Assembly (NCBI GenBank): GCA_945885485.1
Contig: CAMCYT010000127.1
Span: forward strand, 1 to 7,012
Reading direction: 5' to 3'
From: Prosthecobacter debontii
Lineage (GTDB): Bacteria > Verrucomicrobiota > Verrucomicrobiia > Verrucomicrobiales > Akkermansiaceae
DNA length: 7,012 nt
Below the pieces are notes generated by a model. The model searched no databases and was not told where the DNA came from. It was given only the letters and a program-made list of their open reading frames with translations. Made by a program: the position numbers and the translations under genes. Below are positions 1 through 5,827 of the stretch, piece by piece. Within the stretch, counting starts at the first letter, position 1. Every line of letters begins with the position of its first letter.

Positions 1-24
1 TTTATCAAAACGACCCTACCATAG

Positions 25-798
25 CTAAAGCTCAAACCAAGGCGTCGGCTCTGCCTGGGAGGCGCAATGAAGGGAGGCGTTGAGGCCGAGTTCTTCGAGG
101 AGATTGTTGAAGTGGGAGGTAACTTTTTTCGGGCAGTTGCAATCCGAGCTGAGGTGACCGAAGACGATACGGTTGAGGGAGGGATGCGCGACGTCGCGGA
201 TGAGTTCTTCGACTTGGACGTTGGATAGGTGGCCGTGGCGGGAGGCGATGCGTTGTTTGATAGTCCACGGGCGCTTGGTGTCGCGTTCTAACAGTTCTTC
301 GTCGTAGTTGGCTTCGACGAAGAGGGCGGTGAGATTTTTGAGGTGGTGTTTGACGCTTTGGGTGATGAAACCGACATCCGAGAGCAGGCCGAAGCGGAAG
401 AGACCGTTGGAAACGACGTAGCCGACGGGATCGATGGCATCGTGCTGGATTGAGAAGCTGGCGATGGAAAGGTGATTGATGGTGAAACCTTGACCCGCCT
501 CGAAGGTGATCCAATCGGCGTTACCGATATTCGTTTCGCGAACGACGTGAGCGGTTTCCGCAGTGGCGTAGAGGGGGACTGGATATTTTTTGATGAAACT
601 TTTCAGGCCACGAATGTGATCGCCGTGTTCGTGGGTGAGTAGGATGGCGGAGATGGATGCGGGATCGATGTCGAGAGATTCGAGACGGACGCTGAGTTGT
701 TTCGCGGAGAGACCGGCATCGATGAGGATGCGGGTGGTGCCGCATTCGAGGATGGTGGAGTTTCCGGTAGAACCGGAGCCGAGGACAGAGAATCTCAT
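25..798 (-). CDS. MBL-fold metallohydrolase, YycJ/WalJ-like
   Basis: Predicted metal-dependent hydrolase of 257 residues, probably cytoplasmic. It opens with LGSGSTGNS (residues 6-14), the Ser-Gly-Asn loop typical of YycJ/WalJ-type proteins. The metallo-beta-lactamase signature THEHGDH follows at 55-61, giving metal ligands His56, His58, Asp60 and His61. Further candidate ligands are Asp141 (LLSDVG) and His215 (FGHLSSDCN). RHGHLSN (188-194) is the conserved C-terminal histidine motif of this subfamily. Length is close to the roughly 260 residues of Bacillus YycJ, a reported 5'-3' exonuclease linked to DNA repair, so nuclease activity is a reasonable inference but unproven here. No signal peptide or membrane segment is visible. 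The ATG start places the first beta strand directly at the N-terminus, as in the family; no Shine-Dalgarno sequence precedes it. It is the last gene of the minus-strand cluster, 82 bases after cysS, and a repeat fills most of that gap. Confidence 0.9.
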   Translation of the reverse strand: MRFSVLGSGSTGNSTILECGTTRILIDAGLSAKQLSVRLESLDIDPASISAILLTHEHGDHIRGLKSFIKKYPVPLYATAETAHVVRETNIGNADWITFEAGQGFTINHLSIASFSIQHDAIDPVGYVVSNGLFRFGLLSDVGFITQSVKHHLKNLTALFVEANYDEELLERDTKRPWTIKQRIASRHGHLSNVQVEELIRDVAHPSLNRIVFGHLSSDCNCPKKVTSHFNNLLEELGLNASLHCASQAEPTPWFEL

Positions 799-816
799 TT
801 GGAAGATTGGGAAGAG

Positions 817-856
817 TTCACCGCAGAGCCGCAGAGGTCGCGGAGGGAACGCAAAG
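817..856. repeat. Purine-rich intergenic repeat, CGCAGAG type
   Basis: A stretch starting TTCACCGCAGAG and ending AACGCAAAG sits between the MBL gene and cysS. It reads as four degenerate units of about 9 bases: CCGCAGAG, CCGCAGAGG, TCGCGGAGG, GAACGCAAAG. From memory, this 'CACCGCAGAG...CGCAGAGG' element recurs between genes in many Verrucomicrobia, Planctomycetes and other environmental genomes, where it is often mistranslated into spurious short proteins. Function unknown. It lies upstream of the MBL start on the transcribed strand, so it would be part of the cysS-MBL spacer RNA. Confidence 0.6.
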
Positions 857-880
857 CTTGGGTTGATGAATCAATTTTAT

Positions 881-2272
881 TTATGATTTGGAAAGTTCGT
901 AAGAGTCTTTGCCGTCTTTCATGGCCCAGCCTTTGGTGGAGAGTTCGTCGCGGAGTTTGTCGGAGGTAGCCCAATCTTTGTTAGAACGTGCGGCCCAGCG
1001 GGTGTCGGCGAGTGTTTGGATATCGGCAGGGATGTCGGTGATCTCTTTGGAAATTTCTGGGAGGGTAATGCCGAGAGCTTTGAGGATGCGGTTGAGGCCA
1101 GCGAGTGCTGCTGCGGCTTCTTTACCGGTGAACTTCGATGCTTCGCGGAGGCCGGTGAAAATTCCACCGAGAGCGCCCGGGGTGTTGAGGTCGTTGTTGA
1201 GCGAATCCCATGCTGGCTGGAAAACTCCAAAATCGGCGGAAGGCAGGGTTGTTTCGTTGCCCATGTTAGAGGCAATTTTTGCGGCGGATTTCGCGAGGTT
1301 GTTGAGGGCTTCTTTCACGCCGGAAAGTGATTCGAGCGTGAAGTTCAGTGGCTTGCGGTAATGCGAGCCAATGAGGACGTAGCGCACTTCCATTGCGGTA
1401 AAACCTTTGGCTTCGAGATCGGTGAGGGTATACATATTGCCTAGGGATTTCGACATCTTCCCACCATCTACAAGGAGGTGAGTGATGTGAAACCAATGCG
1501 CGGCGAAGTGTCCACCGCAGGCGCATTCGCTTTGAGCAATTTCATTTTCGTGGTGAGGAAAAACCAGATCAACGCCGCCGGAATGCATGTCGAAAGAATC
1601 ACCGAGGTATTCCGCGATCATCGCGGAGCATTCGAGATGCCAACCGGGTCGGCCTTGACCCCATGGGGATTCCCAGAAATTTTCACCATCCTCGTTGCGA
1701 CGTGCCTTCCAGAGCACGAAATCGGAAATGCTGTCTTTCTCGTATTCGTCGGAATTCGCGCGGGTGTTCTGGGTTTTACCAAGATCGAGTTCGCGCTCGT
1801 CGAGATGGGAGAGTTTCCCGTAATTAGGGAAAGAGGAAATTTTGAAATACACCGAACCATCATCCGAGGCGTAGGCATGGCCTTTTTTGATGAGGGTTTC
1901 AATCATCGCGATTTGTTGAGGGATGTGTTCGACCGCAGATGGCTCGATGTGTGGAGGGAGGCAAGCGAGCGCTTCGCAATCGGTGTGAAATTTATCACGC
2001 CATTGATCGGTGAACGCTTTGAGCGTTTTTCCGGCGGCTTGCGAGTCGCGGATGGTTTTGTCATCAACGTCTGTTAGATTACGGACGTGCAGGGTGCGGG
2101 TTCCGCCGGTTTCGAGAGTGCGTCGGAAAACATCTTGGAGCACGAAGGTGCGGAAATTTCCGATGTGTGCTGCGCCGTAAACCGTTGGACCGCAGCAATA
2201 GAAACGATACGTCTGTCCATCGATCGGGCAGATTTTTTTTTGGCTACGGGTGAGGGTATCTTGGAGCTTCAT
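881..2272 (-). CDS. cysS: Cysteine--tRNA ligase
   Basis: Class I aminoacyl-tRNA synthetase that charges tRNA-Cys with cysteine using ATP in the cytoplasm. At 463 residues it is essentially the E. coli length. The signatures occur in order: zinc ligand Cys27 in YCCGPTVY; the HIGH-type motif HIGN at 36-39; RNLTDVDDK at 64-72; WHLECSAM with second zinc ligand Cys215; FPHHENE with ligands His240 and Glu244; and KMSKS at 272-276. The C-terminal helical DALR-type domain follows, ending in the NKDWATSDKLRDEL helix (431-444) typical of CysRS. The ATG start fits the family N-terminus (KLQDTLTR). It begins 9 bases after the thrC stop with no Shine-Dalgarno sequence in the spacer, so translation is probably coupled to thrC or leaderless-like. 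An unbroken run of nine A on the coding strand covers codons 11-14 (window 2233-2241). Confidence 0.97.
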   Translation of the reverse strand: MKLQDTLTRSQKKICPIDGQTYRFYCCGPTVYGAAHIGNFRTFVLQDVFRRTLETGGTRTLHVRNLTDVDDKTIRDSQAAGKTLKAFTDQWRDKFHTDCEALACLPPHIEPSAVEHIPQQIAMIETLIKKGHAYASDDGSVYFKISSFPNYGKLSHLDERELDLGKTQNTRANSDEYEKDSISDFVLWKARRNEDGENFWESPWGQGRPGWHLECSAMIAEYLGDSFDMHSGGVDLVFPHHENEIAQSECACGGHFAAHWFHITHLLVDGGKMSKSLGNMYTLTDLEAKGFTAMEVRYVLIGSHYRKPLNFTLESLSGVKEALNNLAKSAAKIASNMGNETTLPSADFGVFQPAWDSLNNDLNTPGALGGIFTGLREASKFTGKEAAAALAGLNRILKALGITLPEISKEITDIPADIQTLADTRWAARSNKDWATSDKLRDELSTKGWAMKDGKDSYELSKS

Positions 2273-2281
2273 ATCGGAAAA

Positions 2282-3586
2282 CTAATCAATGTTGGCAGTG
2301 AGCCATGCGCGGAAGGTCTGCCAGTCTTTGGTGAGAGCGGTGGAGACTTTCGGTTGGTCTGCGAGGATGGCGAGGCGTGCTGGAATTGCGACGCTGCTTT
2401 TGCCGAGTTCGGCATCCATGACGTCGGGGAATTTCGCGGGGTGCGCGGTTTCAAGAGTGATGGTCATAGCGCCGGGATGATTGGCGCGGTAAGCGCGCGC
2501 GGCGAGCCAACCGACCGCGCCGTGCGGATCGATTTGATAATTGAAAAGAGATTTCACCTCGCGGATCGCGACGCGGGTTTCATTATCGCTGAAGCTCATG
2601 CCGCTGATGTGTTGGCGCATGTTTTCCCATGAGTTTCCAAACAAGGCCTGCATGCGAACGAAGTTCGAAGGTGCGCCGACATCCATTGCGTTAGAGATCG
2701 TGGCGACGCTGGGGCGCGGATGGTATTCACCTTTTTTGAGGTATTCTGGAACGACGTCGTTGCGGTTGGTGGCGGCGAGAAAATGAGCGACGGGCAAGCC
2801 AAGTTGTTTGGCGAGCAGGCCGGCGGTGAGGTTACCGAAATTTCCAGAAGGAATCACGAACACCGGTTTCACACCTTCGGGTAGCTGTCTCGCGCTGTGG
2901 ATGTAATAGAACGATTGCGGAACCAGGCGGGAGAGGTTGATCGAATTCGCTGAAGTGAGGTTCATGCGCTCGGAGAGTTCGCGATCGAGAAAGGCTTGTT
3001 TCACGAGGGCTTGGCAATCATCGAAGCTGCCCTCGATTTCGAGAGCGGTGATGTTTCCGCCGAGAGCTGTGAGTTGCTTTTCCTGAAGGCCGGAGACTTT
3101 GCCTTTCGGGTAGAGAATCACAACGCGTGTGCCGGGGACATTATGGAAAGCGGATGCGACCGCGCCGCCGGTGTCGCCGGAGGTGGCGACGAGGACCGTG
3201 AGCATGCGGTCTTCATCTTTTGTTAGATGTGCCATCAGGCGGGCCATGAAGCGTGCACCGAAATCTTTGAACGCCAGCGTCGGGCCGTGGAAGAGTTCGA
3301 GGATGTGATCGTCGGGTGCTAGTTCGATCAATGGCGCATCGAACTCGAGCGTTCCGTTGACAATTTCACGGAGCTCATCGGCAGGGACGTCTTCGCCAAA
3401 AAATGCGTTGGCTACGGCAAAACCGATTTCTTGGAAGGAAAGTTTTCGATAGGTGTTCCAAAACTCCGCTCCGAGCACGGGGAGTTGGTTCGGCATGTAA
3501 AGGCCGTTATCGGGTGGAAGCGAACGCAGGATCGCTTCTTTAAGATCGACCTGGTGCGAAGAGTTGTTGGTGGAATGATATTTCAC
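2282..3586 (-). CDS. thrC: Threonine synthase
   Basis: PLP-dependent enzyme that converts O-phospho-L-homoserine and water to L-threonine and phosphate, the last step of threonine synthesis. It has 434 residues. The N-terminus KYHSTN...LPPDNGLYMP is typical of the E. coli-like class of threonine synthases. Lys107 in FHGPTLAFKDFG is the expected Schiff-base lysine, at the same number as in E. coli ThrC. ATSGDTG (134-140) and the PLP phosphate-binding SGNFGN (247-252) are intact, as are NSINLSRLVPQ and the C-terminal DPHGAVGW and LETAHPAKFP motifs. The start is a GTG at 3584-3586; family alignment from memory favours it, since the protein conventionally begins MKYxSTN. No Shine-Dalgarno sequence is evident. 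It lies downstream of thrB in the same direction, but 227 bases away across a repeat-filled gap. Its TAG stop is followed after 9 bases by cysS. Confidence 0.97.
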   Translation of the reverse strand: MKYHSTNNSSHQVDLKEAILRSLPPDNGLYMPNQLPVLGAEFWNTYRKLSFQEIGFAVANAFFGEDVPADELREIVNGTLEFDAPLIELAPDDHILELFHGPTLAFKDFGARFMARLMAHLTKDEDRMLTVLVATSGDTGGAVASAFHNVPGTRVVILYPKGKVSGLQEKQLTALGGNITALEIEGSFDDCQALVKQAFLDRELSERMNLTSANSINLSRLVPQSFYYIHSARQLPEGVKPVFVIPSGNFGNLTAGLLAKQLGLPVAHFLAATNRNDVVPEYLKKGEYHPRPSVATISNAMDVGAPSNFVRMQALFGNSWENMRQHISGMSFSDNETRVAIREVKSLFNYQIDPHGAVGWLAARAYRANHPGAMTITLETAHPAKFPDVMDAELGKSSVAIPARLAILADQPKVSTALTKDWQTFRAWLTANID

Positions 3587-3628
3587 GGTAAAGGTGGATA
3601 TCTTGGAATTTTTTTCATTTTAAAAAGA

Positions 3629-3775
3629 GAACCACGGATGGACACAGATGAACACTGATAAGATAAAGGTTTTAGAGTTTATTGATATTTATCAGTGTTT
3701 TAAACATGCCGAGTCACAGTTCGAGTTTTCTTTTGAATGATTTCATCCGCGTTTATCCGCGTCCATCCGTGGTTC
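3629..3775. repeat. Large imperfect inverted repeat, ACCACGGATGGACAC type
   Basis: The two arms, 3629-3664 and 3740-3775, are inverted copies. The outer 15 bases (GAACCACGGATGGAC at 3629-3643 and its reverse complement at 3761-3775) match perfectly, and about 29 of 36 positions match over the full arms by hand alignment. Each arm is itself built from 10-base units: CGGATGGACA, CAGATGAACA, CTGATAAGAT on the left; CGGATGGACG, CGGATAAACG, CGGATGAAAT on the right when read in reverse complement. The spacer is 75 bases. From memory this is a widespread intergenic repeat in Planctomycetes and Verrucomicrobia. It occupies most of the thrB-thrC gap, contains no coding potential, and could fold as a long hairpin in the minus-strand transcript. 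Confidence 0.8.
3651..3699. repeat. Perfect 11-bp inverted repeat within the repeat spacer
   Basis: AACACTGATAA at 3651-3661 is matched by its exact reverse complement TTATCAGTGTT at 3689-3699, leaving a 27-base loop. Its left arm coincides with the third unit of the left ACCACGGATGG arm, so this hairpin and the larger inverted repeat cannot fully form together. There is no adjacent T tract to support a simple intrinsic terminator. The structure is seen directly; any regulatory role is inference. Confidence 0.55.
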
Positions 3776-3793
3776 GGATTCTTCGCTCTTTGG

Positions 3794-3816
3794 TGAGAAT
3801 AAGATGACAATTCTCA
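3794..3816 (-). other. Small hairpin overlapping the thrB stop codon
   Basis: TGAGAAT at 3794-3800 and its exact reverse complement ATTCTCA at 3810-3816 form a 7-bp stem with a 9-base loop. The stem includes the thrB stop codon (3814-3816). No T tract follows in the direction of thrB transcription, so it is a poor intrinsic terminator. It might protect the 3' end of a thrB message or be chance. Confidence 0.25.
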
Positions 3817-4758
3817 GCTTTTCACTTCGTGGACTCCGTGAGGATTGATTTTGGAGATGTGAACTTGGCAATTGAGAGGAATCGCGGTGAAGATTTTTTC
3901 AACAGCGGCACCGACCTTGCGGGCGATTTCTTCGCCTTCGCAGAGAGCAAAAACGGAAGGGCCTGCACCTGAGATCGAAAAGCCGAGTGCTCCTGCACCG
4001 AGGGCAGCACGTTTGGCTTTGTAGAAATCCGGGATGAGTTTTTGACGGCGGGGCTCGGCGATCACATCGTGGATGGAGCGGGAGATCAGGCCGTAGTCTT
4101 CTTGGATCAGGCCGAGGATGAGTCCACCTAAATTGCCGATTTGTTGGGTGGCGTTTACGAGCGGTATTTCTTTAGGAAGAATTTCACGAGCGACTTTGGT
4201 GAGGATTTCGATGTCAGGGTGTACCACGGCGGCCCAGAGATTTTTTGGGGACGGGATTTGTGCGATATCGAGTTCTTCATTGGAACGGATGAAAACGATG
4301 CCGCCCAGCAAGCAAGGACCGACGTTATCCGCGTGCCATGCACCATCAGCTGAGGCCTCACCGGCCATAGCGAAGGGGAGAAGTTGGCGTTTGGAAAGGG
4401 GTTCGCCTATCAGTTTATTGACCGCATAAGCACCCGCAACCGCCGAGGCGGACGAGGACCCGAGGCCGGAGCCGAAAGGCATTTTCTTGTGGATTTCCAT
4501 CTCGATGCCGCGATCCAGCATACCGAGGTGTTTCAAGAGATCGAGCGCGGCGACGCCAGCGGTGTTGATGGTGGGGTCTTTGGGGAGTTTTCCGCCGTCG
4601 CCAGTGATTTCTGTGATGCGCAGGCCAGGTTTGGAGGAGTTGCGGACGACGACTTCATCGCCTGGAGAGTCGATGGCAAAGCCAAGGACATCGTAACCGC
4701 AAGCGACGTTAGCGACGGTTGCGGGGGCGAAAACACGGATTTCTTGATTGGTAGACAT
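3814..4758 (-). CDS. thrB: Homoserine kinase
   Basis: GHMP-family kinase that phosphorylates L-homoserine with ATP to O-phospho-L-homoserine, the substrate of the ThrC encoded downstream. It has 314 residues, close to the roughly 310 of E. coli ThrB. The N-terminal GHMP motif APATVANVACGYDVLGFAI spans 11-29. The glycine/serine-rich ATP loop PFGSGLGSSSASA is at 94-106. GEASADGAWHADNVGP (133-148) is the homoserine kinase signature, and the C-terminal motif GFSISGAGPSVFAL is at 259-272. All are intact. The ATG start sits directly before the first GHMP strand, with an AAAAGGG Shine-Dalgarno-like stretch 8 bases upstream. It is the first gene of the minus-strand cluster, transcribed away from the SGNH hydrolase. 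No homoserine dehydrogenase or aspartokinase gene is adjacent, so the threonine pathway is split in this genome. Confidence 0.97.
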   Translation of the reverse strand: MSTNQEIRVFAPATVANVACGYDVLGFAIDSPGDEVVVRNSSKPGLRITEITGDGGKLPKDPTINTAGVAALDLLKHLGMLDRGIEMEIHKKMPFGSGLGSSSASAVAGAYAVNKLIGEPLSKRQLLPFAMAGEASADGAWHADNVGPCLLGGIVFIRSNEELDIAQIPSPKNLWAAVVHPDIEILTKVAREILPKEIPLVNATQQIGNLGGLILGLIQEDYGLISRSIHDVIAEPRRQKLIPDFYKAKRAALGAGALGFSISGAGPSVFALCEGEEIARKVGAAVEKIFTAIPLNCQVHISKINPHGVHEVKS

Positions 4759-4766
4759 GGCAGATA

Positions 4767-4773
4767 CCCTTTT
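4767..4773 (-). promoter_or_regulatory. Shine-Dalgarno-like site of thrB
   Basis: AAAAGGG on the minus strand lies 8 bases before the thrB ATG. It is one of only two plausible Shine-Dalgarno sites in the window, since the MBL, cysS, thrC and SGNH starts show none. The match to the anti-Shine-Dalgarno sequence is partial. Confidence 0.35.
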
Positions 4774-4842
4774 GGAGGGGCGGGAGTGTGTTTCGGTTCG
4801 GCTTAGGATATCAAGCCCGAGTTTAGCGGTAGGAGAGAATGG

Positions 4843-4877
4843 GTCTCGCGCGAAGGCGCAAAGACGTAAAGGGGAAA
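4843..4877. repeat. Purine-rich intergenic repeat, CGCAAAG type
   Basis: Within the 272-base divergent region between thrB and the SGNH gene, a stretch starting GTCTCGCGCGAAGGCGCAAAG and continuing ACGTAAAGGGGAAAG shows 9-base periodicity (GCGAAG, GCGCAAAGA, CGTAAAGGG). It resembles the 'TCTCGCAAAGGCGCAAAGACGCAAAG' element I recall from many environmental bacterial genomes. It is followed by a second short tandem, GCGAGCT at 4883-4889 and 4892-4898. The rest of 4759-5030 shows no gene and no convincing promoter for either direction. Confidence 0.5.
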
Positions 4878-5030
4878 GCAGTGCGAGCTTAGCGAGCTAT
4901 TAGAATTAAGGCGAAGCCGTGATGGCTTGGACGGAATGAAATGGAGTCAAATGGGAGTTGGTTTGGGTTTGATCCTGCCAGGTTCTTTTGCTGGATACCT
5001 CGGTTGGTATTCATGAGTCTATGTTTCCAA

Positions 5031-5732
5031 ATGAAATCCTTCCTCATCTTTATCTCGTTTATTTTTGCAGGTTTTGCCACTGCGCAGGATTTATCGACAT
5101 TGTCCGAGTTGATGGAAACGGCTTGGCCGAAGAATCGCACGATAAATGTTGTGTTTCATGGTCACAGCGTGCCGGCGGGCTTTCATAAAACTCCTGAGGT
5201 GAAAACGTTCGAGTCTTATCCGCATTTGGTGCATCTGAAACTAAAGGAGCAATATCCCAAAGCGGTAATCAATGTGATCACAACGGCGATTGGTGGTGAA
5301 ACGTCCATTTCTGGCGCGGCTCGTTTTGAACGTGATGTTTTATCGTTGAAGCCGGATATCATTTTTATCGACTACGCGCTCAACGATAGAAGGCCGCCCG
5401 CAGATAAAGTGGAGGCAGCATGGTTGGAAATGATCGCCGCCGCAAAAAAAGCGAATGTGCCCGTGGTCTTGCTGACGCCGACAGGTGATTCATCGGCGAA
5501 GCTTGAGGATCCCGATGATGCGCTGAACCAACGTGCGGTGCTCATCCGCAAGATCGCCGGTGAACAGAAAGTTTTGTTAGGTGATGTGTTTGCTGCATGG
5601 GTGTCTGAAGTGAAAAAAGGCACACCACAAACCGATCTGCTCAGTCAGGTGAATCACCCGAATTTGAGAGGTCACATGCTCGCGGCGGAAACGATTTTCA
5701 AAGTAATTCAAGATGCGGGGTTGAAGAAGTGA
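5031..5732 (+). CDS. Secreted SGNH/GDSL-like hydrolase
   Basis: Predicted esterase or lipase-type hydrolase of 233 residues, exported. The ATG at 5031 is chosen because it opens a classic signal peptide: Lys2, a hydrophobic core of about 11 residues, then ATA before Gln19 as a likely signal peptidase I site. Earlier in-frame ATGs at 4941 and 5013 would bury this signal behind an unlikely extension. SGNH blocks from the 5031 start: block I is GHSVPAG with nucleophile candidate Ser46, His replacing the usual Asp of GDS; block II is AIGGETS with Gly at 88-89; block III is DYALND with Asn118; block V is NHPN with His209. The Asp normally three residues before this His is Gln206. The substrate cannot be read from sequence; carbohydrate-ester or lipid-ester hydrolysis is possible. 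No Shine-Dalgarno sequence is seen. It is divergent from thrB and 95 bases ahead of the regulator gene. Confidence 0.85.
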   Translation: MKSFLIFISFIFAGFATAQDLSTLSELMETAWPKNRTINVVFHGHSVPAGFHKTPEVKTFESYPHLVHLKLKEQYPKAVINVITTAIGGETSISGAARFERDVLSLKPDIIFIDYALNDRRPPADKVEAAWLEMIAAAKKANVPVVLLTPTGDSSAKLEDPDDALNQRAVLIRKIAGEQKVLLGDVFAAWVSEVKKGTPQTDLLSQVNHPNLRGHMLAAETIFKVIQDAGLKK

Positions 5733-5768
5733 TCATTGAAAGGATTGAGATCTTGTTACTTCAATGAT
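5732..5768. other. 9-bp inverted repeat after the SGNH gene
   Basis: ATCATTGAA at 5732-5740 and its exact reverse complement TTCAATGAT at 5760-5768 flank a 19-base loop. The left arm begins on the last base of the SGNH stop codon. The sequence that follows (TCTTATTCTG) is pyrimidine-rich but not a clean T tract. It could be a weak terminator for the hydrolase gene or an operator upstream of the regulator gene; the sequence alone does not decide. Confidence 0.35.
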
Positions 5769-5796
5769 TCTTATTCTGCCTGAAATGGTTCTTGTG

Positions 5797-5822
5797 ACCT
5801 ATCCGCTTTGTGAATAGGTAGG
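5797..5822 (+). promoter_or_regulatory. Dyad overlapping the ribosome-binding site of the GntR-type gene
   Basis: ACCTAT at 5797-5802 and ATAGGT at 5814-5819 are perfect inverted arms 11 bases apart. The second arm contains one AGG of the tandem AGGTAGG (5816-5822), the Shine-Dalgarno-like site 5 bases before the ATG at 5828. The placement suits either an autoregulatory operator or a hairpin that masks the ribosome-binding site. The arms are short, so chance is possible. Confidence 0.4.
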
Positions 5823-5827
5823 TGTGT

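Noticed and set aside
635..886. Plus-strand frame reading SPQSRRGRGG
   Set aside because: It is antisense to the MBL gene and crosses the CGCAGAG repeat; no start or homology supports it.
1478..2077. Plus-strand frame of 199 codons inside cysS
   Set aside because: It is antisense to the conserved catalytic region of cysS, whose motifs are all intact.
3431..3658. Plus-strand frame ending in REPRMDTDEH
   Set aside because: It is antisense to thrC and ends by reading through the intergenic repeat; this peptide ending is a familiar artefact of the ACCACGGATGG repeat.
3629..3775. CRISPR array or insertion sequence
   Set aside because: The units are 10 bases with no unique spacers, and no transposase or Cas gene is present.
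4786..4814. TTGATA (minus strand, 4809-4814) as a -35 box for thrB
   Set aside because: At a 17-base spacing the partner hexamer is ACACAC, which does not resemble a -10 box.
4914..4928. AAGCC-GTGAT-GGCTT hairpin in the divergent region
   Set aside because: The stem is only 5 bp and no T tract follows on either strand; it is likely chance.
4941..5030. N-terminal extension of the SGNH protein from upstream in-frame ATGs
   Set aside because: The ATG at 5031 starts a clean signal peptide; the extension would place 30 unlikely residues before it, and no ribosome-binding site supports it.
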